From Terriglobales bacterium (GTDB lineage: Bacteria; Acidobacteriota; Terriglobia; Terriglobales; Acidobacteriaceae): a stretch of DNA of 39,985 nucleotides. Position 1 is the stretch's first letter, and every line of letters begins with the position of its first letter. Positions 15,717 through 22,799 of this stretch are shown here, in pieces. Location of the stretch: the NCBI GenBank assembly GCA_035487355.1, contig DATHMF010000091.1, forward strand, positions 1-39,985, written 5' to 3'. The position numbers and the translations under genes were made by a program. Below the pieces are notes generated by a model that saw only the letters and a program-made list of their open reading frames with translations, had not been told where the DNA came from and did not search any database.

Positions 15717-16763
15717 ATGAGCGAGGCCCCAGAAGATCGCCGTCAACTCCCAGAGTTGAGCATCTTCCATGATGTGGCGAAGGCTCTGACATCCAGTTTG
15801 AATTTGGACTCGGTGCTGCAGACCATCATGGAAAAGATGGCGGAATACTTCCGTCCCGATACCTGGTCCCTGTTGATGGTGGATGAGATGACCGATGAGC
15901 TTTACTTTGCCATCGCCGTCGGCGACGCCTCCGATTCGCTCAAATCCGTCCGCCTGAAGATGGGCGAAGGCATTGCGGGATGGGTGGCCAAGCACGGCGA
16001 GCAGCTTATTGTGCCTGATGTCTACACCGATCCCCGCTTCGCCAAGCGCATTGACGCTATGACCAAGCAGCGCACCAGCTCCATGATCTGCGTTCCCCTG
16101 CGGGCCAAGCACCGCACCCTGGGCGTGATCCAGCTCATCAACTGCGTGCTCGATAACTTTGGCGACCGCGAGCTCTTCTTTCTGCAGGCCATCTGCGACT
16201 ATGCCGCCATCGCCATTGAGAATGCCCGCTCCATGGAACGCATCCAGGAGCTCACCATTACGGATGACTGTACCGGCCTCTACAACGCCCGTCATCTCTA
16301 TAAGACGCTGGAATCCGAGGTCTATCGCTCCGCCCGCTTCGGCCACGAGTTTAGCGTGATCTTTATTGACCTTGACCACTTCAAGAGCGTCAATGACACG
16401 CATGGCCACCTGATCGGCTCTAAGCTGCTGGCCGAAATCGGATATTTCATCAAGTCGCACCTCCGCCTCATTGATTACGCCTTCCGCTATGGCGGTGACG
16501 AATTCGTGATCCTTTTGCCCCAGACCAGCAAAGAAGCCGCCCTGGTTGTGGCCCGGCGCCTGCTCGATTCCCTGCGCGAGAGCGAATTTCTTAAAGCTGA
16601 AAACTTGAACCTCAATATCCGCGCCAGCCTGGGATTGGCCACTTACCCCGACGACGCCAAGAGCGCCCACGAGATCATCCGCCAGGCCGACGAGATGATG
16701 TATACCGTCAAAAACTCCACTCGCGACAACATCGCCGTCGCCCAGCAGGGGTTGCTGAAATAG
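15717..16763 (+). CDS. GAF-GGDEF diguanylate cyclase
   Basis: 348-residue soluble signalling enzyme that should make cyclic di-GMP from two GTP. The GAF sensor domain is at about residues 15-170 and the GGDEF domain at about 180-340. The catalytic motif is intact as GGDEF (259-263), preceded by FSVIFIDLDHFKSVND with the metal-binding Asp. The inhibitory I-site RxxD is present as RLID exactly five residues before GGDEF, so product feedback is likely. The ATG at 15717 is chosen because GAAGGA lies ten bases upstream and a strong promoter sits at 15636-15664; an in-frame upstream ATG at 15576 lies ahead of that promoter. No transmembrane segment. Confidence 0.93.
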   Translation: MSEAPEDRRQLPELSIFHDVAKALTSSLNLDSVLQTIMEKMAEYFRPDTWSLLMVDEMTDELYFAIAVGDASDSLKSVRLKMGEGIAGWVAKHGEQLIVPDVYTDPRFAKRIDAMTKQRTSSMICVPLRAKHRTLGVIQLINCVLDNFGDRELFFLQAICDYAAIAIENARSMERIQELTITDDCTGLYNARHLYKTLESEVYRSARFGHEFSVIFIDLDHFKSVNDTHGHLIGSKLLAEIGYFIKSHLRLIDYAFRYGGDEFVILLPQTSKEAALVVARRLLDSLRESEFLKAENLNLNIRASLGLATYPDDAKSAHEIIRQADEMMYTVKNSTRDNIAVAQQGLLK

Positions 16764-16829
16764 CATCAGAAATCAAGACTGTTTATTGTTTCCCGGAGCC
16801 GCGCCACTGAACCGGAGAGCACGAGTTTT

Positions 16830-17291
16830 GTGAAACCAGTTCGTCCATTAATGTACGAGGCAAGTCATTACGACGCGTCGAAGCTGCTTGCCGAGTGGCA
16901 CTGGCTCGTACCCGCTGTGCATACGCCGCTATTCATTTCAGCTTTCGGAGACTGGGTACTGGGCGCCCCTGACGGTAGTTTATGGGTGCTCTCCGTATTA
17001 GACGGAGACTATTTCATGGTCGCCAAGAATTCCGACGAATACAACTCCCTGAGTAAATCATCTGATTGGGTAGATGAGACTTTTATTGCTAGCTGGCTCA
17101 GCATAGCAGCTTCTCATGGTCTAAATCCAAGCAAGGATGAATGCTTAGGCTGGAAGATTCATCCCCTTTTTGGCGGCAAGTTTGAAGTTTCAAACCTACA
17201 AGTGTTCAGCATGTTCGTATATCAGTCCCTCATGGGCCAGCTTCATCGTCAGATACGGGAACGGCAGCCGTCGTCCAGCAAGGGCTGTTGA
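16830..17291 (+). CDS. Tdi1/DUF1851-like protein (immunity-protein family)
   Basis: 153 residues. The N-terminal half (FGDWVLGAPDGSLWVLSVLDGDYFMVAKNSDEY) and the C-terminal half (HPLFGGKFEVSNLQVFSMFVYQSLMGQLHRQI) match the layout of the T6SS immunity protein Tdi1/DUF1851 family. Members protect cells from type VI secreted toxins. No toxin or secretion gene is nearby, so this would be an orphan copy. The start is GTG at 16830 with GGAGAG 11 bases upstream; the ATG at 16851 is the alternative and has no ribosome site. Family assignment is from memory of its motifs. Confidence 0.72.
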   Translation: MKPVRPLMYEASHYDASKLLAEWHWLVPAVHTPLFISAFGDWVLGAPDGSLWVLSVLDGDYFMVAKNSDEYNSLSKSSDWVDETFIASWLSIAASHGLNPSKDECLGWKIHPLFGGKFEVSNLQVFSMFVYQSLMGQLHRQIRERQPSSSKGC

Positions 17292-17302
17292 GGCTGGAAA
17301 TC

Positions 17303-17332
17303 TCCTCCGCATCTCGGCGCCCTCCGCGGTTA
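17303..17332. repeat. 9-bp-period array, reverse orientation
   Basis: The reverse complement reads as purine-rich nonamers (CGCGGAGGG, CGCCGAGAT, GCGGAGG). It starts 11 bases after the Tdi1-like stop and is followed 17 bases later by a heptamer array, the same pairing as at 9851/9895. Confidence 0.5.
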
Positions 17333-17349
17333 TTTTCGAACATTCAAGA

Positions 17350-17377
17350 ACTGAGTGCTGATTGCTGAATGCTCGTT
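17350..17377. repeat. Heptamer array overlapping a stop codon
   Basis: ACTGAGT, GCTGATT, GCTGAAT and GCTCGTT in 7-bp register. The last unit covers two bases of the stop codon of the minus-strand secreted-protein gene (17376-17378). Confidence 0.75.
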
Positions 17378-18419
17378 AATGCGGCCGCGATTGCAGTACT
17401 GGCGTGTCGTCTGTCCCGGCAGGGGTCGTTTTAGGCTGCACCGGGGTCCAGGCGGAGGGGTTTTGCGGGGCTGAAGGGTCAACCCCAAAATCCCATACAA
17501 AAAGGTTCATCTGTTTTTCTGCCAGCATCTCGGCCACGGCATATTCGCCCGGCTTCAGCGACGCCGCAGGAGTCACCTTGATCCATTCGCTGGTCACCTG
17601 CTCAACCTGCGTAGAGATTAAGTTCTCCTGCTGGCTCATCGTGCCGTAAAACATGATCTTCAGGTTTCCAATCACGCGCGAGTCTTTTTTCTTTTCCAGT
17701 TGCACAATGCGGAAGCGCTGGGCCAAGTCAGGGAGTTTTTGTTTTTTGGTATCCGATTTGTTGGCATCCGGTTTGTTCGCATCCGGGGCGGTGTCATCGG
17801 TGGCGACGCTTTCATTGATATCCAGGTAGATGACCGGTTGTGTGGAATGCGCCTGCACCCTGCCCCTTGCTCCTGGGATCTCAATCGTCTGTTTTGTGGA
17901 GAGCGAAATCGGATTGATGGCCGCGCTTAGAATGGTGCGTCCCATGTCCTTGTGGATCTCGCCGCCGCTCTGCACCAGTTCAACAAGCTCCGGCCTTTCC
18001 TGATAAACGTCCAGCAGGTATACGCCACCGGTGTCCGGCAGTTGCACCCCCGGCGCGACTACCGGTGTTTTGGCCTCCTGGGCCTTGCGCTCCGCCTCGT
18101 CTTCCGCTGCAAGACGCTTTTCTTCCGCGCTAATCCCCTCCTGCAACTCCTGCTCATACTTTTCCGTCGCCGGCCAATCAATCAGCGAGGTAGGCAGCTC
18201 TTCCCATTCATAGCGTTCGGCGCTGAAGTAGCGCACGCGGTCGCCCTTGACCTCCCAGCGCACCGCAGATTGGTAGCTGCCGTCTTTCAGGATCAGGCGC
18301 TTACTGCGCGCCTGGCCATGTAGGGCCGGGGAAAACAAAACCCCCGCCCCCAGCAGAAGCACGAGGGCCACAACACGCAATGCGAAGCTGGAAACCCGCG
18401 GCATAGATATACAAATCAT
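17376..18419 (-). CDS. Secreted protein of unknown function
   Basis: 347 residues with an N-terminal signal peptide (hydrophobic core about 13-33, ending ...SPALHGQA). It has a SLIDWPATEKYEQELQEG segment, then a charged helical stretch (about 95-120), a central beta-rich region and a short internal repeat (PDANK, PDANK, SDTKK; about residues 215-230). I do not recognise a catalytic motif or named domain. ATGs at 18419 and 18404 both lack a ribosome site, so the exact start is unsure. Divergent from the SPFH operon, with a 204-base spacer. It resembles the lineage-specific exported proteins of Acidobacteriota, but this is only an impression. Confidence 0.75.
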   Translation of the reverse strand: MICISMPRVSSFALRVVALVLLLGAGVLFSPALHGQARSKRLILKDGSYQSAVRWEVKGDRVRYFSAERYEWEELPTSLIDWPATEKYEQELQEGISAEEKRLAAEDEAERKAQEAKTPVVAPGVQLPDTGGVYLLDVYQERPELVELVQSGGEIHKDMGRTILSAAINPISLSTKQTIEIPGARGRVQAHSTQPVIYLDINESVATDDTAPDANKPDANKSDTKKQKLPDLAQRFRIVQLEKKKDSRVIGNLKIMFYGTMSQQENLISTQVEQVTSEWIKVTPAASLKPGEYAVAEMLAEKQMNLFVWDFGVDPSAPQNPSAWTPVQPKTTPAGTDDTPVLQSRPH

Positions 18420-18556
18420 AACGCCTGAAACCCCGGCCTTGGTATGTATCTGTTTTAGATTTAGATGCGTTATTGCTTTCCAGAATCACTTAACAATTCC
18501 ATCCCCCCTATTTTTGAGGGACTTAACCCTGTCCCAATCTTTTTACAAGAAATTCC

Positions 18557-18603
18557 TTGACAATAGTGTTTACAAGACACATTATTAGTGTTGTACAGAC
18601 ACT
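18557..18603 (+). promoter_or_regulatory. Promoter with two operator-like dyads for the SPFH-NADK-NrtR operon
   Basis: Near-consensus promoter: TTGACA (18557-18562), 17 bases, CATTAT (18580-18585). Dyad 1 is AGTGT-7-ACACA (18565-18581), between the -35 and -10 and overlapping the -10. Dyad 2 is AGTGT-7-ACACT (18587-18603), over the expected start site. Their centres are 22 bp apart, about two helical turns. This is a repression layout, and the NrtR regulator encoded in the same operon is the obvious candidate ligand (inference). Confidence 0.75.
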
Positions 18604-18623
18604 TAATAAGGAGGCCCAAGACA

Positions 18624-19571
18624 ATGTTTAGATTCATCAAGGTTCCACCCACCACCTACGTCTTGCATTACACGGGCGGCAAGCTGAAGCGGGAGGGCGC
18701 CGGCCTTTTCTTCTTCTATTACACGCCCACGTCAACCATCATCACCGTGCCGCTGGCGAGCGCCGATGCGCCATTTGTCTTTGCCGAATCCACGGGCGAC
18801 TTTCAATCCGCGACGATTCAAGGACAGCTTACCTACCGGGTCTCAGACCCAAAACGGCTGGCTGGTCTGCTGGATTTCAGCGCGAACCCCTTCTCCGAAG
18901 CCCCGCTCAAGTTGCCAGAGCGTCTTCTGCATACGACGCAAACCCTGACGCGCACGGTAACCCAGCGCATGAGCTTGCGCGAGTTGCTGGTCAGTTCTGA
19001 TCGGCTTCGGGAGGAGGTCTTGAAAAGCCTGAAAGAGTCCGAGACCGCCTCCACCTTGGGAGTTGAGGTGCTTGGGCTCTCCATTCTTTCCATCAAACCC
19101 ACGCCGGAGATGGCCAAGGCCCTTGAAGCCGAGGCCCGCGAGGCCCTGCAGCGCCGCTCCGACGAGGCGATCTATGCCCGGCGCAACGCCGCTGTGGAAC
19201 AGGAGCGGCTGATTAAGGAAAGCGAACTCAATACCCTGATTGCAGTTGAGGAAAAGCAACGGCAAATCCGGGAAACCAAAATGGCGGCTGAGATTGCCGT
19301 AGAGGAGCAACGCGCCAAGCTGATTGACCACCGCGTGCAAAACGAGCGCAAGGACGCCGACAGCCGCGCCTATGCTCTGACGCAAATCCTCAAGCCCATT
19401 CGCGAAGTGGATTGGCGTTCGCTGATGCTGCTGGGTGGAGGAGGAGCGGGCGATCCGCGAACATTGATTGCCATGGCCTTTCAGGACCTGGCCAACAACG
19501 CGCAGAAGATCGGGGAGCTGAATATTTCTCCTGACCTTTTGCAATCGCTGCTCACTTCAAACCGGAAGTGA
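18624..19571 (+). CDS. SPFH/band 7 domain protein
   Basis: 315 residues. An SPFH-type beta domain occupies the N-terminal half (PPTTYVLHYTGGKLKREGAGLFFFYYTP..., QGQLTYRVSDPKRLAGLLDFS), followed by a long charged coiled coil (about 165-255) and a tail with LLGGGGAGDPRTLIAMAFQDLA. No transmembrane helix is visible, unlike flotillins and HflK/C, so it may be a soluble or peripherally attached oligomeric scaffold. The ATG at 18624 has AAGGAGG nine bases upstream, and an in-frame GTG at 18588 lies at the promoter. It is the first gene of a tight operon: the NAD-kinase-like gene starts three bases after its stop. Confidence 0.88.
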   Translation: MFRFIKVPPTTYVLHYTGGKLKREGAGLFFFYYTPTSTIITVPLASADAPFVFAESTGDFQSATIQGQLTYRVSDPKRLAGLLDFSANPFSEAPLKLPERLLHTTQTLTRTVTQRMSLRELLVSSDRLREEVLKSLKESETASTLGVEVLGLSILSIKPTPEMAKALEAEAREALQRRSDEAIYARRNAAVEQERLIKESELNTLIAVEEKQRQIRETKMAAEIAVEEQRAKLIDHRVQNERKDADSRAYALTQILKPIREVDWRSLMLLGGGGAGDPRTLIAMAFQDLANNAQKIGELNISPDLLQSLLTSNRK

Positions 19572-19574
19572 TTT

Positions 19575-20495
19575 ATGTACGAGAAAATTGTTGTCATCAC
19601 CAGAAAAACCCGGTTGCAAGAGCTGATTGAACGCTTCAACACTCACGCTCAGGCAAAGTTTTACATCGAGCACGCGGGTGGAGACTTTGCCGACTATGAG
19701 CAGGAGCACGGCAACTACGAACACGCACTGCAGCAGACGCAGAGAGCGCTGGAGCTTGGGCTGAAGCTGCAGTGCGTGGACCGTTCTTTTGTTCCTACAT
19801 TTCTGTTCACGCCCAAAGACGTGATTGTCACACTGGGGCAAGATGGGCTGGTCGCTAACACCGCCAAATATGTGGACGGCCAGCCCATCATTGCCGTCAA
19901 TCCTGACCCCAGCCGCTTTGATGGCGTGCTGCTTCCCTTTCTCCCTAAAGACGCCTGCGCGGCGGTGCACAATCTGATGGAAGGCAAGCAGCGCGTTCGT
20001 GCCGTGACTCTAGCTGAAGTTCAATTGAACGACAGCCAGCGCCTGCTGGCCTTCAACGATCTTTTTCTTGGGGCACGCACGCATATCTCTGCCCGCTATC
20101 GCCTCACTTGGCAAGGACACGCCGAGCCGCAGTCATCGAGCGGCGTCATCGTCTCTACCGGTGCGGGCAGCACGGGGTGGATGTCCTCGGTATTCAACAT
20201 GGCGTCGGGTGTCGCCCAGTTCGCTGGCGGCAAAGCTCCTACGGGCTTGAAAATGACCTGGGAAGATCCGCGGCTGTTGTTCGTCGTCCGCGAACCGTTC
20301 ATCAGCCGGCACTCGCAGGCAAATATCGTCGCCGGCTTAGTCACTCCTGAGCACAGCCTCTGCTTGGAATCGCTGATGCCCTCGGGAGGCGTAATCTTCA
20401 GCGACGGCGTCGAAGCCGACTTCCTGGAATTTAACTCGGGCGCAATTGCCACGATTCATGCAGCGGCCCAAAAGGCTCAGCTCGTTATCGGGTAA
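19575..20495 (+). CDS. Divergent NAD-kinase-like protein
   Basis: 306 residues with the fold signature of the ATP-NAD kinase superfamily but altered motifs. The usual GGDGT reads GQDGL (in DVIVTLGQDGLVANTAKYV), keeping the catalytic-type Asp. A later loop, SSGVIVSTGAGSTGW, corresponds to the kinase's TPTGSTAY loop, and NDLFLGARTHIS takes the place of the NE(V/I) segment. It may phosphorylate NAD(H) or a related nucleotide, or only bind it. It is encoded three bases after the SPFH gene and seven bases before the NrtR regulator, which normally senses NAD-derived ligands, so a role in NAD metabolism is supported by context. Confidence 0.8.
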   Translation: MYEKIVVITRKTRLQELIERFNTHAQAKFYIEHAGGDFADYEQEHGNYEHALQQTQRALELGLKLQCVDRSFVPTFLFTPKDVIVTLGQDGLVANTAKYVDGQPIIAVNPDPSRFDGVLLPFLPKDACAAVHNLMEGKQRVRAVTLAEVQLNDSQRLLAFNDLFLGARTHISARYRLTWQGHAEPQSSSGVIVSTGAGSTGWMSSVFNMASGVAQFAGGKAPTGLKMTWEDPRLLFVVREPFISRHSQANIVAGLVTPEHSLCLESLMPSGGVIFSDGVEADFLEFNSGAIATIHAAAQKAQLVIG

Positions 20496-20502
20496 AGTAG
20501 AC

Positions 20503-21162
20503 ATGATGCGAGTCACAGTTGACTTGGTGATCTTCACCATTCACGAAAACGAATTGAAGATACTGCTGGTGAAGCGGGGCATCGAGCCCTTCGCCGGCGC
20601 TTCGGCCCTTCCGGGCGGCTTCGTGCATGAGAACGAATCGCTGGAAGCGGCGGCGCTGCGCGAATTGCAGGAAGAAACCGGAGTCAAAGAAGTCTATCTG
20701 GAGCAGCTCTACTCCTTCGGAGATCCGGGCCGCGACCCGCGCGGGCGGGTAGTCACAATTTCCTACTATGCTTTGATCTCTCCTGACCAGTCTCTCCGCG
20801 CCGGGACTGACGCCGCCGACGCGCGCTGGTGGCCGGTCTCGAAGCTACCGCCGCTGGCCTTCGATCATCGCAAGATCGTAGACTACGCCGTAGAACGCCT
20901 GCGCAACAAACTGGAATACACCACCGTAGGATTCCAGCTCCTACCCGCCAAGTTCACGCTCACAGAACTGCAGCGGGTCTATGAAGCCATCCTGAACAAA
21001 GAGCTGGATAAACGAAATTTCCGCCGCAAGCTTGAGTTGCTGAAAATCCTGAAGCCACTAAACGAGTGGCAAAAAGGGGGACGCAAGCCCGCCCGGCTTT
21101 ACCGCTTCTCCGCGACGCAGTTTGAGAAATTAAAAGACAAAGGCATATTGTTTCCGTTTTAA
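20503..21162 (+). CDS. nrtR: NrtR-type Nudix transcriptional regulator
   Basis: 219 residues. The N-terminal Nudix domain has a complete box: G-x5-E-x7-RE-L-x-EE-x-G-V starting at GFVHEN. A C-terminal winged helix contains the KFTLTELQRVYEAIL and RNFRRKLELLKILKPL segments characteristic of NrtR. NrtR proteins repress NAD-biosynthesis operons and bind ADP-ribose; many have lost catalytic residues, but here the Nudix glutamates are intact, so hydrolase activity is possible. Adjacent ATGs at 20503 and 20506 are seven bases or more after the previous stop with a weak ribosome site. Probably autoregulates through the dyads at 18565-18603. Confidence 0.9.
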   Translation: MMRVTVDLVIFTIHENELKILLVKRGIEPFAGASALPGGFVHENESLEAAALRELQEETGVKEVYLEQLYSFGDPGRDPRGRVVTISYYALISPDQSLRAGTDAADARWWPVSKLPPLAFDHRKIVDYAVERLRNKLEYTTVGFQLLPAKFTLTELQRVYEAILNKELDKRNFRRKLELLKILKPLNEWQKGGRKPARLYRFSATQFEKLKDKGILFPF

Positions 21163-21205
21163 GTGAATGGAGTTCAAGTGAGTGGAATAAGAGTCATCTA
21201 GGCTT

Positions 21206-21236
21206 TATAATTGTAGTTACGGTATGGTAACTACAA
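21206..21236 (+). promoter_or_regulatory. BrnTA promoter and perfect operator palindrome
   Basis: A perfect TATAAT (21206-21211) runs into a perfect palindrome with 10-base arms TTGTAGTTAC (21211-21220) and GTAACTACAA (21227-21236) around a 6-base centre. It ends four bases before the brnT ATG, so it occupies the site where a ribosome-binding sequence would be and overlaps the expected transcription start. BrnA-type antitoxins autorepress, so BrnA binding is the natural inference. Confidence 0.8.
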
Positions 21237-21239
21237 AAA

Positions 21240-21530
21240 ATGCGCTTCGAATGGGATGAGGCGAAGAATCGCCGTAATCTCGCGAAACATAAAATCAGCT
21301 TCGAGACGGCACAGCTGGTTTTTGAAGATCCATATGCGCTCAGCTTTCAGGACCTTATCGTCAATGGCGAAGAGCGGTGGCAAACTTTTGGAATGATTGC
21401 TGGTCTTATTGTGATGGTGGCCCATATCTTTTGGGAAGAAAATGGCGAAGAAATCATCCGCCTCATTTCAGCCAGGAAAGCAAGTTCACGAGAGAGAAAA
21501 ATCTATGAAGCTCACAAAAAATCAGGCTAA
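21240..21530 (+). CDS. brnT: BrnT-family ribonuclease toxin
   Basis: 96 residues, the usual BrnT length. Family hallmarks: FEWDEAKNRRNLAKHKISFETAQLVFEDP at the N-terminus, then RWQTFGMI...LIVMVAHIF and the C-terminal EEIIRLISARKASSRERKIYE. BrnT is a RelE-fold RNase that halts translation; it is neutralised by BrnA encoded next door. The ATG at 21240 has no ribosome site because the operator palindrome lies directly upstream, which would keep toxin translation low. Toxin precedes antitoxin, the standard BrnTA order, with a 26-base overlap. Confidence 0.95.
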   Translation: MRFEWDEAKNRRNLAKHKISFETAQLVFEDPYALSFQDLIVNGEERWQTFGMIAGLIVMVAHIFWEENGEEIIRLISARKASSRERKIYEAHKKSG

Positions 21531-21855
21531 AGAGATACGCGCTTTGAAGCGGATGAAAGACGAAGAAATCGATTTTACGGATATTCCAGAGCTGGTGAAT
21601 CCAAGTAAAGTGGTCGTCGGAAAGTTCTATCGGCCTATCAAGAAATCGTTGACGATTCGGATTGATGCTGACGTTCTCGCATGGGTCAAGGGACAGGGGA
21701 AGGGATACCAGACCCGAATCAATTGCTTCTTGCGAGAGAAAATGCAAGCAACCACCAAATATCAGTGGTATGGCATCTGCAGCCTGGACGGCGCGGACTG
21801 GCCCCACCTTGCGAAAGAAGATAAAGAACCAAACACGAATCAGATCCTATCTTGA
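21505..21855 (+). CDS. brnA: BrnA-family antitoxin
   Basis: 116 residues. A helical N-terminus (KLTKNQAKEIRALKRMKDEEIDFTDIPEL), then the ribbon-helix-helix segment KKSLTIRIDADVLAWVKGQGKGYQTRINCFLREKM typical of BrnA/COG3514. It neutralises BrnT and binds the operator. It is somewhat longer than usual: after the RHH domain there is an extra tail of about 30 residues (KYQWYGICSLDGADWPHLAKEDKEPN...). The ATG at 21505 lies inside the 3' end of brnT. Its TGA overlaps the TTG start of the next gene in the sequence TTGA, indicating translational coupling. Confidence 0.92.
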   Translation: MKLTKNQAKEIRALKRMKDEEIDFTDIPELVNPSKVVVGKFYRPIKKSLTIRIDADVLAWVKGQGKGYQTRINCFLREKMQATTKYQWYGICSLDGADWPHLAKEDKEPNTNQILS

Positions 21856-22601
21856 CTACTACTCTCCGTAAACCCGCGTCTTTTAAGCCAAGCCTGGAGT
21901 TCAAGTCATCTGGCCTCAGGGGAAGACTGCAACCAGTGTGCAACCAAGTGCTGAAGCAGTTCCACCAGCTTCCTTCTCTCAGACTACTTTGCTACTTTGA
22001 CGACGAGAATCCGGAACGGTTGCAAAAACATTTTGGGCAGTTTGCAGGCATTCACATTCCCATCCTCGGGGCTGTGCCTTGGCCGGATTATGTAGAGCAC
22101 CACTTTTTTGATTGGGCCGGAGAGATTGCCTTCGATAATCTGATTTACGTACCTGGAACCAGATATGCCCAGGAAAGAGTTCATTTTGTCATTATTTTTT
22201 CACACGAATTGCAGCATTTCATACAGTGGGGATTTGCACGAAAGGTCTACCAGGCCAATGTTCTTCTTTTCCAGAATCTCCACTTGTTCGATCCAACAAC
22301 AGAAGTCAAACCATGGGGCCTTCCTCTCAATCGTGACGCCATGATCGTTGCAAAACGGGTCGCGGGGGCCGTTTGCGGCATGAAACGTGTAAAAGAATTT
22401 ATAGAGTTACAAATTAACGACGGCAAACAAGCCACGAATATCTCGAAAACACAAATGTGGGAGTGGATTCGAACTATTTCGCCGTCTGCCCCCCGTTACG
22501 ATTTGTATAAAGAGACTGATCATCTCGTCCAGAAATATAGGACCAAGCTTATCCGTCTTAAGTCCGATATAGACTTCTCAAAATCTGAGTGGTGGCTCTA
22601 G
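21852..22601 (+). CDS. HExxH putative metallopeptidase coupled to BrnTA
   Basis: 249 residues, with no signal peptide or membrane helix. A clear HExxH motif lies in a hydrophobic helix (SHELQHFIQWGF; His118, Glu119, His122). LPLNRDAMIVAKRVA, about 40 residues later, occupies the place where gluzincin-like folds have their third ligand, with Asp as the only acidic candidate. I do not recognise a named family. The start is a TTG that overlaps the brnA stop by two bases; no nearby ATG exists in frame. This makes it a third gene of the toxin-antitoxin operon. It could be a protease acting on BrnA or an unrelated passenger. Confidence 0.72.
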   Translation: MTTTLRKPASFKPSLEFKSSGLRGRLQPVCNQVLKQFHQLPSLRLLCYFDDENPERLQKHFGQFAGIHIPILGAVPWPDYVEHHFFDWAGEIAFDNLIYVPGTRYAQERVHFVIIFSHELQHFIQWGFARKVYQANVLLFQNLHLFDPTTEVKPWGLPLNRDAMIVAKRVAGAVCGMKRVKEFIELQINDGKQATNISKTQMWEWIRTISPSAPRYDLYKETDHLVQKYRTKLIRLKSDIDFSKSEWWL

Positions 22602-22735
22602 AGTATTCCAAGGCTGGTTGGGTCCTCTAGATCGGTCTTTTCGTAATCGCTGTTTTCTGCCATAATTGGTTGTGCACCCCTATTGGCGCCAGGCCAACCC
22701 TAGTTTTATTGGGGGCACAGTATCCTCTGAAATCA

Positions 22736-22763
22736 GTTCTCGGTTCTCAGTTCTCGGTTCTCA
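22736..22763. repeat. Heptamer array (GTTCTCR) upstream of pyrG
   Basis: Four perfect units alternating GTTCTCG and GTTCTCA. It ends 36 bases before the pyrG ATG, so it lies in the 5' leader or promoter region. Confidence 0.85.
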
Positions 22764-22799
22764 GATTAGTACCTATAAACTCTTCAAGGTGAGGTCAGA

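Noticed and set aside
15603..16766. Long open frame antisense to the GGDEF gene (387 codons)
   Set aside because: It mirrors the GAF-GGDEF gene, which has clear domains, a promoter and a ribosome site. The antisense product has no recognisable domain; it follows from codon bias in the real gene.
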